Source: Cordilura impudica (taxonomy: Eukaryota > Arthropoda > Insecta > Diptera > Scathophagidae). Taken from it: a DNA stretch of 64,000 nucleotides. Below, piece by piece: positions 1 to 10,827 of this stretch (positions within the stretch are counted from its first letter, which is position 1; each line of letters starts with the position of its first letter). The translations under genes were made by a program, and so were the position numbers. Where the stretch lies: the NCBI GenBank assembly GCA_963682025.1, contig OY821520.1:85670965-85734964 (forward strand), read 5' to 3'. The notes under the pieces were generated by a model. The model searched no databases and was not told the DNA's origin. It was given only the letters and a program-made list of their open reading frames with translations.

Positions 1-730
1 TGCCACAACGAATCCGTTTCCCATGTATAGTGATTAGAACTTTGAAAGTTAAGCTCTAATATAATTTCAATTAAGTAAAAAAATAAAAACTCTGCGTCAA
101 TTAGTTTTCTTATTATTATTTTTTATGTATGTTGAGATATTTTCCATCTCAGTCTTTACATAGAATTCAAACAAATTTCTACCCTATTTTAACCAAACCT
201 CTCTCTCCATTTTGTAATAAAATAAAATAATTTAGTGGCAAAAAATATATAGATTTTGCAATCAGAATATTTATTTGAAGACACAAATTAAAAATTACAA
301 CAAATTGTTTTATAATAAATACATTAAAAACAAGTTGCTTTAGGCCAACTGAACAACACCTTACTCCACCAAATATGGTGGTGTTATTAATGCAATATAA
401 GTTCATTATGAATAAAACCAATAAAAAAAAATCAATTTCTTTACAATAAAAAAGCCGTAGAAAAGCCGTAGCTTTTACAAAACAAATTCTCTACTTATGA
501 ATGAGTTATAAAATGTCGCTATACTTACGATTAGAAACGTAAGAATCCAACAAAATCAGTGCAATTATAGTTTGTAACAATTTCAAGTGCATCTTAAGTG
601 GCAGATTCACTACCACCCCATTTGTAATTACAAAAACTTTTTTACACGGAACTTTTAAAGAGGCTAACAAGTCGGTTTGTAGTATTTGTTTACTTATTTT
701 TTATTCCAAGAAATATAATATTTCATTTTG
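1..730. other. AT-rich intergenic DNA upstream of gene A
   Basis: No convincing coding frame, RNA gene or repeat family was recognised here. The longest open frame (179-421, minus) is low-complexity and lacks any family motif. The stretch borders the promoter of the secreted-protein gene that starts at 817. Confidence 0.5.
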
Positions 731-734
731 GTAG

Positions 735-770
735 TATAAAATGTTTCAATATTTTAGAATTATCAACAGT
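735..770 (+). promoter_or_regulatory. Core promoter of gene A (TATA box plus initiator)
   Basis: TATAAA lies at 735-740 and ACAGT at 766-770, so the likely start site is about A768, 33 bp downstream of the first T of the TATA box. Genes B and C have the same TATA to ACAGT spacing. The ATG at 817 follows after roughly 50 nt of 5' UTR. Confidence 0.6.
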
Positions 771-816
771 CTATTAGAAAACATCGACCAAAAAGTAAAA
801 TCCGCGAAAACAAAAT

Positions 817-1197
817 ATGAATTTTAAATATAATTTATCTATTGTTGTGGCCTGTTTAGCTTTGGCCGCTTTGACCAATGGCCACAGTTTTATTAATTCG
901 GATAACAGTCTATTGAGTTTTATGTCCCGTTCGAATGAGATATTGGCACAAAATCCTGCTCATTCTTTGGAATGTTTCAATTACTATATACCGTTGATTA
1001 ACAAATTGGCTGAACAATATGAGTTGAACTACAAAGCCTGTCTTAACTTATCGGAGATTGAACGTGCTAATGCCGATAATGCTACCTTGGATCAACGTTT
1101 GGATTTAGCAAATGCAGCTGAAGCCTCTTGTAATTTATTGAGCAAATGTGGTGACAGTTCTTCAGTTTCAGATATATTTCAGTGTTATATCGATGGG
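817..1197 (+). CDS. Gene A exon 1: secreted seven-Cys protein (DUF725-like)
   Basis: The exon encodes the first 127 residues of a ~274-residue protein. Residues 1-22 form a hydrophobic signal peptide ending near TNG/H. The mature part carries LLSFMSRSN, then LECFNYYIPLIN (Cys53), a second Cys in YKAC, the conserved ATLDQR, and Cys in EASC, SKC and FQC. Five of the seven mature cysteines are in this exon. Paralogues B and C align over their whole length. The layout resembles the Drosophila DUF725 family of small secreted proteins of unknown function; the assignment is from memory of the pattern. The donor is GGG|GTAAGT at 1197/1198, phase 0. Translation past the donor would add 28 residues read from a transposon and then stop at 1281, so an intron-retained message would be truncated. 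Confidence 0.85.
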
Positions 1198-3397
1198 GTA
1201 AGTTTTATAACACCCTATACCACCATGTGGTTTGGGTATAAAGATTTTGTGCCGCTGTTTGTAACTACCAAAAATATTTGACCTAAACCCTTCGTTTATT
1301 ATACCGATCGACTCAGAATCATTGTCTGAGTCGATTTAGCGATGCCCGTCCGTCCGTCCGTCCGTCCGTCAGGTCGCAAATATGAATATATTTTGATGAA
1401 ATTTGGTATATAAGCTTTTATCGGCCGTAGGATGAACGCTGTTGAAATTAGTGAAATTCGGTCCATGTTCAGACCTAGCCTCCATACAAATGACCCCTAT
1501 GAAATCGACATGAAGTGCCATAAGATCCAAATTATAATGTATATCTCAGTCAAATTGGGTTTGTATGTGTTTATTATATCCATTAATTAGTAGTTCAAAA
1601 ATAATCCCTATAGGACAATTCTTAGTCATATGTCCCATATAAGCTGCTTCCCGATCTTCACTTAAATCTATCAAAAAACAAAAATATTGCACAGGTTTTT
1701 CTCAAATTTGGTTTGTTTATATTTTTTCAACATATAAGTGACTTTACCAAATATGGTCAAGATCGGTCCATTTTCCGACCTAGTCCCCATATAAATATAG
1801 CACCCGATATGAACTTTTTCATATTTGCAGCAAAAAAATTAATAACAATGCCACTCAAATTTGGTTTATTCTTATTTTCGATATCGAATTAGTTGTACCG
1901 AAGATATAGAGTATCTAAACCATGGTATAAGGTATCATATGGTCGGTCTAGACCAACTATAATTTTCTTACTTGTTTTCTATATCGAATTAGTTGAACCG
2001 AAGAGATAGGGTCTCGAAACCATTTTATAGGGTATCGTATAGTCGTTCTAGAGCGACTATACTTTCTTAATTGTTTTGAATTTAAATTGGTAACGAATTG
2101 TTGGCACTTGGTTTGTTGGTTGCCGGCTAAAAATCGAGACACCCGGAGGCCATCTGGTCCAATTTTGGCCAAAAATATTTTTCTTATATGTCTAAGATGG
2201 CGTTTCTTAAGTTCTACCTTTTCATACAGTAGATCTTACACTCTCCCTTGTTTTTCCCCATTCAGGACAGTGTTCATTGACCACTGCTATAAGTCAGCGG
2301 ATTACCAAATTCAAATAGTGTTTTCAGTTCTCTTGATCTTAGATATCCTGCAATAAGTCAGTTGTGTCCATCTTGTTCCCAGATTAAATTAAGCTGCCTC
2401 TTCAATAATATAGGACAGTTCAAATAGGGCGATTAAAATATCGGTGTTGGTTACCCGTTCCACTTATTCGAAGTTTCTTCCTGCATGTTGTTCACCCGCC
2501 TCCTTTTCCATGACCCAATTATGTCCTGGAACCTATACCAGAAACACGATATATTTTCGGATTCATTCCGCTACACATTTTCAATTTCGGGGCTTTGAGA
2601 GGAGCTTAACTATCCACGAAAATTTTAATGGCTGATGGATCCATATACAGTTCCACATAAATTTTTATCAGGGAGTATATGAGACCCTCCTCTGAATAAA
2701 CTCCTCAATTTGTCCCTGTTTGCATTATCGAATCGCCAGTGTACAGTTACATTTTAACCCTGTTTATGACAAAGTCTAGGGTTCAGTTTTCTCAAGGTTA
2801 TGAACATATTTTGATATATGTATACAAATAATTTATTAAGTATACAAATAATTTCATTCCGAAATCGCTAATATTTATGAACGTCTTTCAGCAATCGTAG
2901 AGTATTAAAACTTGAGCCAGATAATACAAACGATATCCACACAAGATGTCACAATCTTGACATAGGTAGTAATTATGTAAAACATTTTAAGTTAAACGGA
3001 AGGACAGACAGATAAATACTCCGAACAGAATTCAAAATCGATCGTTATAAAAAAAAACGGTCTAGCTCAAATACAAAGGCCACGAGCAACTCAATATCAT
3101 AATATCCCGAACACATAGTTACGAAAGGATCATTTTTCCTATTCAAATTTAATTACTTTGATTTTGAATTTTTTTGGCCAAGTTATCTATTATCTTTCAA
3201 TGATTTTTATAAGCTGATAAGGCCTAACGTTTTAATGTAAATAAAACCAATTAATTATATAATTAACTGTCGTTTCGTTAATGGGTTGTTGACTTTTTTA
3301 ATGTTTTTTGTAATAATATGAATATTTTTTTTCACATCAAATACAGATTAAGTAATTTTTTATTCAATTTATTGAAACTCTTTTTTTTTTATTTCAG
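1198..3397 (+). other. Intron of gene A (2.2 kb, TE-bearing)
   Basis: The intron runs from GTAAGT at 1198 to a polypyrimidine tract and TTTCAG ending at 3397. A Helentron-like repeat fills 1206-2074, starting within about 8 nt of the donor. The part from 2080 to 2790 is less AT-rich than its surroundings and holds broken open frames, but I recognise no family in it. From 2790 to 3390 it is plain AT-rich DNA. Confidence 0.75.
1206..2074 (+). mobile_element. DINE-1/HINE (Helentron-like) copy, 3' end duplicated
   Basis: The 5' end reads CACCCTATACCACCATGTGG, followed by the (GTCC)n microsatellite at about 1347-1370. The 3' side carries the TCGGTCTAGACC-type palindrome and ends in TTACTTG. The last ~100 bp (about 1875-1975) are repeated in tandem (about 1976-2074), giving two 3' ends. 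Non-autonomous Helentron-derived elements of flies have this set of features: subterminal inverted repeats, a (GTCY)n tract and a terminal hairpin. Confidence 0.75.
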
Positions 3398-3841
3398 GGT
3401 TCATCCAATATTAACACTATGTATGTCATAAATGCAAATGCATCTGTGCAATTAGCCAATTTGCGAGAACAATACTATTTAATTGAAAATAAAGAATTCA
3501 GATGTACGAACGATACAAAACGAGCATACGAGAAGGAATCTGCCGAAGCATATGCAAGTTTGAACAACTGTATTTTGGGTATATCGGACATACCAACGGA
3601 GGCTCCATCATCAACAAATACTCCAACTACATCAAACTCTCCATCTACGTCCACTGATACGACTACAACAAATGCTTCGTCTTCATCCACTGATCCAACT
3701 ACAACAAATGCTTCGTCTTCATCCACTGATACAACTACAACAAATGCTCCATCTTCATCCACTGAAACAACAACAACTGATGTTGAACCATCTACAGAAA
3801 CCCCTTCTATTCTAACAACAACAGAGGCGTCATCACGTTAA
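3398..3841 (+). CDS. Gene A exon 2: last two cysteines and Thr/Ser-rich tail
   Basis: The exon opens after TTTCAG in phase 0 with GSSNINTMYVINANAS and carries the last two conserved cysteines (RCTND and NNCILGISDIP). After DIPTEAPS the chain becomes a mucin-like tail of Ser, Thr, Asn and Pro in which SSSSTDTTTTNA-type units repeat about four times, ending ASSR. NAS and NDT sequons suggest N-glycosylation, and the tail suits dense O-glycosylation. The stop is TAA at 3839-3841. The corresponding exons of B and C align up to EAPS and then differ completely. Function is unknown; an extracellular or mucus-layer role is an inference from composition. Confidence 0.85.
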   Translation, partial: GSSNINTMYVINANASVQLANLREQYYLIENKEFRCTNDTKRAYEKESAEAYASLNNCILGISDIPTEAPSSTNTPTTSNSPSTSTDTTTTNASSSSTDPTTTNASSSSTDTTTTNAPSSSTETTTTDVEPSTETPSILTTTEASSR

Positions 3842-3994
3842 AAGCCATAAAATGTATTTTAAACTAATTAACAAAGTTTCAAAGATTGCATAATAACTAA
3901 GAGCATTGCTTAAACAGATCCCTACAGATTTCCTCAACCATTTTTATTTACTATTATTAATCAGAAATCCGAAAAAAGTTAACAATATAAACTA

Positions 3995-4000
3995 AATAAA
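3995..4000 (+). promoter_or_regulatory. Poly(A) signal of gene A
   Basis: AATAAA lies about 154 bp downstream of the stop codon, in AT-rich sequence. Confidence 0.5.
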
Positions 4001-4435
4001 TTTCTTTTATCAAAATTTTGCTTTGATTTTCTATTTCGGATCATTTATTAAAGTTTTTTTATTTTGGCTATTGCTTAAAAATTTTTATTGATTCAAATTT
4101 TCTGAAAAGCCTCTTAAGTTATTAATTTTTAATTGCGCATACTTAATAATTCGTTTGAGTTAGTTTAAGAAAAATTGTTATTATTTAAAAGCATTTTTGA
4201 AATATTCTTTTTTTTGGCTAAAAAACTAAATTGCCAATGAAGAAAAAAAGTGACTTTTCTATAATCGATTTAGATGTACCATCACTACATTTAAACAAAT
4301 GGTGAAAATGTCCTAAAAGTTTAACTTCATAGAAAACTCATATAGATATGGAATAGATGGAAAGATTTCTTTATTGATTTTCTCCGTTCATTCGTTATAA
4401 TACTTATATAATTAAAATTAAAATAATAATAAAGA
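4001..4435. other. AT-rich spacer
   Basis: Nothing recognised between the 3' end of gene A and the Helitron at 4436. Confidence 0.4.
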
Positions 4436-4771
4436 CTAGCAGATTCCAGCGCTCGAAATTCGAGTGCAGTTTCTAAGCAGTTTTATTTTCCAACTTAGCC
4501 AATTCACAAACTTACAATTTTAAGGTTTATTATTATTGTGAACAAACAAATTTAATAAAACACACATAGCATATGTATAGTTTTATGTATGTGTTAGTAG
4601 CAACTTTAAATGAAACTTACTCAAAACAAAGGAAAAAATTTAATAATCTGTAAATCTGCGTAACGGCTAAAAAGAAAAACCTTTCAATAATATACATTTG
4701 GTCAAAATTGGAATAAAACGGTAGAACAAAATACCGATCACAAGAAATACCTAGCCTATTAATAGTATAGA
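4436..4771 (-). mobile_element. Non-autonomous Helitron, family 1 (complete copy)
   Basis: Read on the minus strand, it starts TCTATACTATTAATAGGC and ends GCGCTGGAATCTGCTAG. Just upstream of the 3' end is the palindrome CTCGAATTTCGAG, a 3' hairpin followed by CTAG. The host base before TC is A and after CTAG is T, as expected for Helitron insertion between A and T. No coding capacity in 336 bp. Family copies are at 22066, 23242, 46329, 48799, 49643 and 61125. Confidence 0.8.
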
Positions 4772-4927
4772 TTTTACGGCATGGTTTAAAAAACCGTTTG
4801 CAGGAAGTTTATTATTATTATTATTTCTTTATTAATTTCCTGTACAACAAGACATATCTTATAATTAAAGTACAGGATTTTCATCGTTAAAAATTCGCCA
4901 CAAAATTAAAATACAATAAAAAAAAAA

Positions 4928-5359
4928 TTATAACTTATTTAAAATAAAGTAAAATAAATACAAGAAATTATTAAAATTCATGAATTTAAAGAAATGAAAA
5001 TTAATATATTTAAACAAAGTAACTAAACAAAAATTTCTTAAAATGTTCGCGTTGCTAACTAATTGTTGGTTGTGTGGAATTGCATTCCAAAGACGTATGG
5101 CGTTTATGAAAAATTGCCACTCTGACACAAGGCATCGACGCATAGAGATAATAAGTTTTTTGCTCCTTCTGGATCTAGCAAACTCTATTTGATCATAAAG
5201 ATATAGGGGTTTCTCAGTGTAAATAATTTTGTGCACAAACATTAAAACCCTTATATTAATAAGGTTATCGAATGAGACTCCATAAAGACTTTTTGAGAAA
5301 GTCGAAACGCTATCACGTTTCTTTAGTCCATAAACATATCTAACAATATTGTTGTACAA
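4928..5359 (-). pseudogene. LINE ORF2 C-terminal region
   Basis: The open frame reads VRYVYGLKKRDSVSTFSK and continues to FDNLINIRVLMFVHKIIYTE and LWNAIPHNQQL, a pattern typical of the region after the reverse transcriptase of jockey/CR1-like LINEs. It is out of register with the RT part. The fragment at 30340-30576 encodes a close relative (YGLRRFSHISSFSARLSGVS). Confidence 0.75.
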
Positions 5360-5699
5360 AATATTTAGTTTTTTCTTGCTGGCGTAGTCGCAGTTGCCAA
5401 AAAGTTCACAGCCATAAAGTAGACCAGGAATTAAGTATGCCTTTGCAAGAAGATGTCTTACTCTTAACGGCGTAAAATACTGAGTTACCCAAAGCGATCT
5501 TAGCTTTATATACGTTCGAACCTCAAGTGTATCTGTGTGGCTTGACCAAGTTAAGTTGTTATTGAAAACTATGCGAAGATTTTTTACCTTTTTTACAATC
5601 TCGATTTTCTGATGGTTTATTAGTATATCATGTTCAAGAACAGGCTGAAAAGATTTTTTTATGAATAATCAAACATTTTGATTTATGCGGGTTGAGACA

Positions 5700-6700
5700 A
5701 AGTCCATTTGCAGTGGCCCAAAAATGTATTTTATTAAGATGATAGTTTAGCTTTTCAACATTTTCTTCTATGGAGCTTACTGGACTACTCAGATACAGCT
5801 GAACGTCGTCCGCTTACATGTGTATTTTGCAATGAGATAGTTGTTGTGGCAAATCATTGGCATAGACGGAAAAAAGAAGTGGACCCAGAATCGATCCTTG
5901 AGGTACGCCTCTCGTGAGTGTTACAGGTCTTGAGGTCGAATTATTAACGTATACAGATTGAGTCCGATTTGTGAGGTATGAATGTAAAAGCTGCGTAGAA
6001 GTGGATGAAAAGTTAAAAAAGTGTTTTAGCTTCATACATAGTGTTTAATGGTTTACTGTATCGAACGCCTTTGAATGGTCGAGAAGTACCAAAAAGTTTA
6101 TGTTACCACAATCAAGTTCACGTCTTATGTTCTCGGTTACATTAACCAAAGCTGTAGTACAACTGTGGTTAGAATGAAATCCGGACTGCTTGTCAGACAT
6201 TAGTTGATTTTCGTTTATATAATTGCTCATTTGTAGATGTAGTAGTTTTTCCATTACTTTTGATAGAAAGCTTAATATAGCTATTGGGCGATACTCCGTT
6301 TTCGATTTTGGAATAGGTTTTATTTTTGCATTTTTCCATTTAGTAGGAAAAGGCAATATTAATGGCAAAATGATCTTGATAAACTTGGGATGTAAGTTGT
6401 CGAAACACACGGCGTTTGATTTTATTAATGAAAAACTGGATAATTCATCAAACTGACTAACACAAGAAAACTCGAATGCAGTTTGTTCAAAAGAGCAGCT
6501 ATTATTCATAATATTGTTCTTCGAATCTGTACTGTTCACTATTGTCGTCGGAAGATAAGTGAAAATGCTATTAAGTTCGTTTGCATCAATTGGGCAGCTT
6601 TCATTTTTATTATTTTTGCCAATACCAATATCTCGAATGGTTTTCCATGTATCCTTCGTGTTAATGGCGGATGAAAATCATTCGGAATAGTAATTAGTTT
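5700..6700 (-). pseudogene. LINE reverse transcriptase, broken by stop codons
   Basis: One frame carries a linker (INTKDTWKTIRDIGIGK), YRPIAILSFLSKVMEKLL, KQSGFHSNHSCTTAL, LLDHSKAFDTVNH, GVPQGSILGPLLFSVYANDL and ADDVQLYL, which are the successive conserved blocks of a LINE reverse transcriptase. A TAA at 6045-6047 follows DTVNH. A second TAA at 5814-5816 replaces the tyrosine codon of the catalytic YADD box, giving M-stop-ADD. The frame is otherwise intact across both stops, so these look like single substitutions in a dead copy. Confidence 0.85.
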
Positions 6701-6767
6701 TAGCCATTCAACTTTTCCATCGGGATTAAGCAAAATCTCTGCGTTGTATTGATTGCTGAATATCAGT

Positions 6768-7694
6768 TTAAAACCATGGTTTACTCTTTGTGGTAACTTT
6801 TTTCTTTTTTAACGTAACTGTATCATCAAAGAGGCTTACGATATTACGTTCTAAAAACTCCAACTGATCATCAACAGAAGTCATTTGGTTTATTTGGTTC
6901 CAATTGAATAAGTTGAAATTTTCATACAACAAACTATAGTTAAGATTCTTGTAATCACGATAGGAGAAAAAAATAAGCTGGAAATCATAGGCTAGAAAAA
7001 CTAGATCATGTTTAGAAAAACTGGAAGCTGAGATTTGATCATACAGCAGGACCTTCGATGGATTAGCGACAAATGTTAGATCAATCAATGTACTGCTGGA
7101 CGTTGTAAAGTGTGTTGGTGTTGTAATATTCGTTGATGTAAGTCCTAATGACTGCATACTATCCTTAAACGACGATTCTTTTAGTAGATTCGAAGTGAAA
7201 TCTCCCAAAATTGCCATATCATTGTAAGGCATGGTTAAGATTTCCATTTTGTTCATAAAATCGGCAAAAGGTACATCACGTTTGGGTCGGTAAGTACAAC
7301 CAATCAGCATTTTTCTTCCAGATGATGAGATTTCAACAAAAATATACTCAATTCTGTCATTTTCTTCCGCCTTGAAACGAAAACTACAAGTAATAGTATT
7401 TTTGACGTATATTGCCACAACAACTCCTCCTCTTTCACTTCTATTAAACCGAAATACTTTATAACCATCTAAGCAAATGAGGCTATCCGGAATAGATTCA
7501 TCGAGCCATGTTTCAGAAACACACACTACATCAATATTTGATTTTTCGAAAACGAATCTGAACTCATCAATTTTGCGCATTAAACTTTGTGCATTTATGT
7601 GGCAGATTTGTACTTCTTTCTTTTGTTTCGTTAACAAATATATAATAAATTTAATGCTAATTAGGAATTTATGTGATATATTTTTAAACAGCAT
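6768..7694 (-). pseudogene. LINE apurinic-type endonuclease domain
   Basis: A 308-codon frame with the exonuclease-endonuclease-phosphatase fold: HINAQSL near residue 33, VVCVSETWLDE (catalytic Glu), GGVVVAIYV, LIGCTYRP, a GDF block and SKHDLVFL near the end. This domain nicks target DNA to prime reverse transcription. The usual GDFN is GDFT here, a change at a position that is normally conserved. The frame ends at TKSKPWF by a stop where the linker should continue, and the RT follows in another frame. Confidence 0.85.
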
Positions 7695-7699
7695 TTTAA

Positions 7700-8288
7700 A
7701 TTAAAAGTTATATTCATTAATTAATATTTTCCTATAATTTAAAGATTTTGTTGTATAATTATGTAATAGGTACCAATTTTCATTAGGACCACTTTAAAAT
7801 ATCAAACATTTCACAACCTGTCAATCTTGTATAAAAAATAACATCAATCTCAGTTCTTTTAGCACAGGACACTTACCGAGGAATTGTAACAACTTTTCTT
7901 CTCCCTTCAGATTATATAGTGATCTTGATTGTACTGTACTGTATGAATTTCTGTTCAGCCAAAATAGATTGCCACGTGCCTTCATTATAATGGATATGAC
8001 ATGTTGATTATATTGTTCATTGCAGTATGAGAGACCTTTGGAATGATTCAAAAATTTATATGTTCTTTGTTGACTTTGGAGAGCTGATACATGGTAACCA
8101 TGTTCAATTTCATTCTTCTTTTTTTTTTTTTGAATGAGTTGTATTTAGAGGTCCGTTCATCTAAATCCTTATGCCAATAAATTTTTGAACATGCAAATGT
8201 TAATCATATCTTTAAAAAACTAGATATTGGTATCAGTGATGGAAAAGTTAATACTGTAGTATTTTTTCAGTACTTTTTCAGTCTCAAA
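7700..8288. other. Unassigned AT-rich DNA
   Basis: The minus frame at 7821-8051 (76 codons) has no family motif I recognise. It could be a worn ORF1 remnant of the adjacent LINE, but nothing in it proves this. Confidence 0.35.
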
Positions 8289-8289
8289 A

Positions 8290-9071
8290 CAAGTAAGAAA
8301 ATTAAAGTCGGTCTAGACCGACTATACGATACCCTATACGTTTAGAGACCCTATCTCTCAGGCCCAACTAACTGGATATAGAAAATAAGCATAAATAAAA
8401 TTTAAGTGGGATTTTTACTAATTTTTTTGGCTGATGATATCGGATGATATCGGATGATATATCTATATGGGGACTAGGCACAAAAAATGGACCGATCCTG
8501 ACCATGTTTGGTAAAGTTTCTTGTATTTTACAAAAATATATACAAACAAAATTTGAGAAGAATCAGTGCAATATTTTTTTTTTTTGATAGATTTAAGTGA
8601 AGATCGGGAAGCAGCTCTATATGGGACCTATGACTAAGAGTTGTCCCACAGGGATCATTTCTGGACTACTCATTAATGGATGTAATAAACGCATACAAAC
8701 CCAATTTGACTAAGATTTATATGATAATTTCGATCTTATGGCAATTTATGTTGATTTCATAGGGGTCATTTGTATGGGGGCTAGGTCTGACCATGACCCG
8801 ATTCTCGCCAATTTCAACAGCTTTCATCCCATGGCCGAAAAAAACTAATATACCAAATTTCATCAAAATATATTCATATTTGCGACCTGCAGTTTGATTA
8901 TAAGGTTTACATGGACACACAGACGGACGGACGGACATTGTTAAATCAACTCAGAAAGTGATTCTGATTCGATCGGTATAATTAAAGGTGGGTCTAGGTC
9001 AAATATTTTTGGTAGTTACAAACAGCAGCACAAAGTCATTATACCCAAACCACATAGTGGTATATGGTATA
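8290..9071 (-). mobile_element. HINE (Helentron-like) copy
   Basis: Near full length. The palindrome GTCGGTCTAGACCGAC lies at the 3' end (about 8308), a (GGAC)n tract at about 8925-8940 and the CCACATAGTGG 5' palindrome near 9050. Outside the 3' end the host continues with T's, as in other copies. Confidence 0.75.
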
Positions 9072-9245
9072 AATACTGCAATACCCCCGCAAGTGATTTA
9101 GTAGTTTTTCTTTGACCAAATGTATGTATCTGACATTTATATTTTTAGAATACTCTATATTTTAAAGATTGTCAATAATATCAATCAGGAAATCCAATCT
9201 GAAGAAGCCAGAATACATATTTTACTGCCCAGAATGAAATTTTGT

Positions 9246-9316
9246 TACCCTATACCACTATGTGGTTTGGGTATAATGACTTTGTGCTGCTGTTTGTAAC
9301 TACCAAAAATATTTAT
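9246..9316 (+). mobile_element. HINE 5'-end fragment
   Basis: A 70-bp piece matching only the 5' end of the family, from TACCCTATACCACTATGTGG to the ACCAAAAATATTTA block, then unrelated sequence. Confidence 0.7.
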
Positions 9317-9559
9317 CCATTTATCAGTTATCCAAAAATAATCTGAAATATTAATTCAAAGAAAAAATTTGGATAGAAATGTTGTTTGCGATTTTTAAAA
9401 GACTGCTTAAAAGCCTTACATAACATTTTGTAAATGTTTCAAGAAATCAAAAATGATTTTAATAACAAAATATTAATGATGTTTAATAATTTTACTCCAC
9501 AAGAGGTCATATCAGGAACAGCTAATAGTATTTAAGTATTTAAAATGAAATGAATGAAC

Positions 9560-9770
9560 TGAACTGACAATTCCCATACATCTTTTGCAGTTTTATCAAT
9601 ACCCCATACTTCAGTGAACGTCGAGCGTGTATTTTTAATTCAAAATTCTACCAAAACCAAAGAATGAAACCGTCTTCAAGTGCAGACAGTTTCAAGCTTA
9701 ATCCAAACAAAGGATTTATTAAAATCAAGCGACTGTTGCTGCAACAAAGTTTCAAGTGATCTCTTAAAAA
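9560..9770 (+). pseudogene. Possible hAT transposase C-terminal remnant
   Basis: The translation reads IPHTSVNVERVF and continues with TKTKNET, reminiscent of the hAT dimerisation block (P-S/T-x-ERVFS followed by a K/R-rich stretch). Stops interrupt it and no flanking TIRs were found. Low confidence. Confidence 0.3.
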
Positions 9771-9942
9771 ATTAAAAATATTCTTTAGATTTTAAAACGT
9801 TAAATATCAACGATTTAATATATTATTTTTAGATAATAATTTTTTATGAATATTATTGAATTTAATAACTTTCGAAGTTAACTTTATATAATTCATGACT
9901 TTTGAAGTTTTTGATCTCTAAAAGCCTTGTATTTTTTTATTT

Positions 9943-10528
9943 CATATATGGGGGATTTCATGTCAAGTGCACCAACTTTTGAAACCGATGTCTTCCGATC
10001 GGGATGAAATTTGCACCAAAGTTAGTCCTATTGGATAGTAGTTCAGACACAATTTTTCAACAAGATCGGTCTTGATCTCTCTGAGTTAAAGGGGATCAAA
10101 ATTTGACATTTTGGCCAAACAGGTGTTTTTTCTCATCCATGTAACTTATTACCTATTGTTCTTAGAAAATTTTCTCCCAAATAGTTTAGATAGCTATTTC
10201 TTCAATATTTCGGAAAAAAAATACTTAAAAAAAAAAAAAAATTTTAGACTTTTTTTTGCTAAATTAAAGCATTTTTTGCCTTTTTTTCAAAAACGGCATT
10301 TTTTTCATAAGAAAGCTTAGGATTTTTCCTTTAAGAACTTTTTGGTCGCTTAGTGGGATGGGAGTGGGATATCAAAATAAATGTTTTGTAACTCAAGACA
10401 ACGGTTTTTCAATTTTTCACAAATGCACTATTTTGAATTTTTTCCTATTTGTGTGTAAAACCTTATAAATAAAACTTATACTGAGAAACTAGACAAATTA
10501 ACATTTCCGAAGGTATGTAACATACCTA
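9943..10528 (+). repeat. Left terminal inverted repeat of long-TIR transposon 1
   Basis: Matches the reverse complement of 12147-12749 along its whole length with scattered differences and length changes in the A/T runs. The frame at 10111-10320 is a by-product of this low-complexity TIR, not a gene. Confidence 0.8.
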
Positions 10529-10827
10529 ACTAAAATTTTATACCCTCGATACTGTAGTACCCAGAATATGTTAACCTCAGGAAAAAATCGCTTTTTTTCT
10601 ATAGAAATGTTGAAAAATTATTATTTTTTATTTATTTTTAATAATAATTAAATTAATGTATAATAATAGTATTAAATATAAAAAGATAAATAATTTATTA
10701 AAACTTAATCTTAATTTCATTAGATTTATATCATAACTATTTTTATACTTAATTTATTGTAGCTGATGAAGTATTTAAGTCTTGTAAATTTTTAAATACC
10801 CAGTCTTTCACAGCTTTTTTGTCGCCT

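Larger units (their letters stand above)
4807..7694 (-). mobile_element. Degraded non-LTR retrotransposon (LINE), ORF2 and 3' end
   Basis: Minus-strand ORF2 of a jockey/CR1-type LINE: endonuclease at 6768-7694, linker at about 6540-6767, reverse transcriptase at about 5700-6540, C-terminal region at 4928-5359, then a 3' UTR ending in an AATAATAAT-type tail at about 4807-4830. ORF1 is not recognisable upstream (7700-8288). Several stops and frameshifts make it inactive. A 3' fragment of the same family lies at 28298-30762. Confidence 0.85.

Noticed and set aside
3475..3762. 95-codon minus-strand frame opposite gene A exon 2
   Set aside because: A mirror of the Thr/Ser codon repeats; it has a Val/Asp-rich artefact composition and no start context or homologue.
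10111..10320. 69-codon Lys/Phe-rich frame
   Set aside because: Lies entirely inside the left TIR of a transposon and consists of A/T runs.
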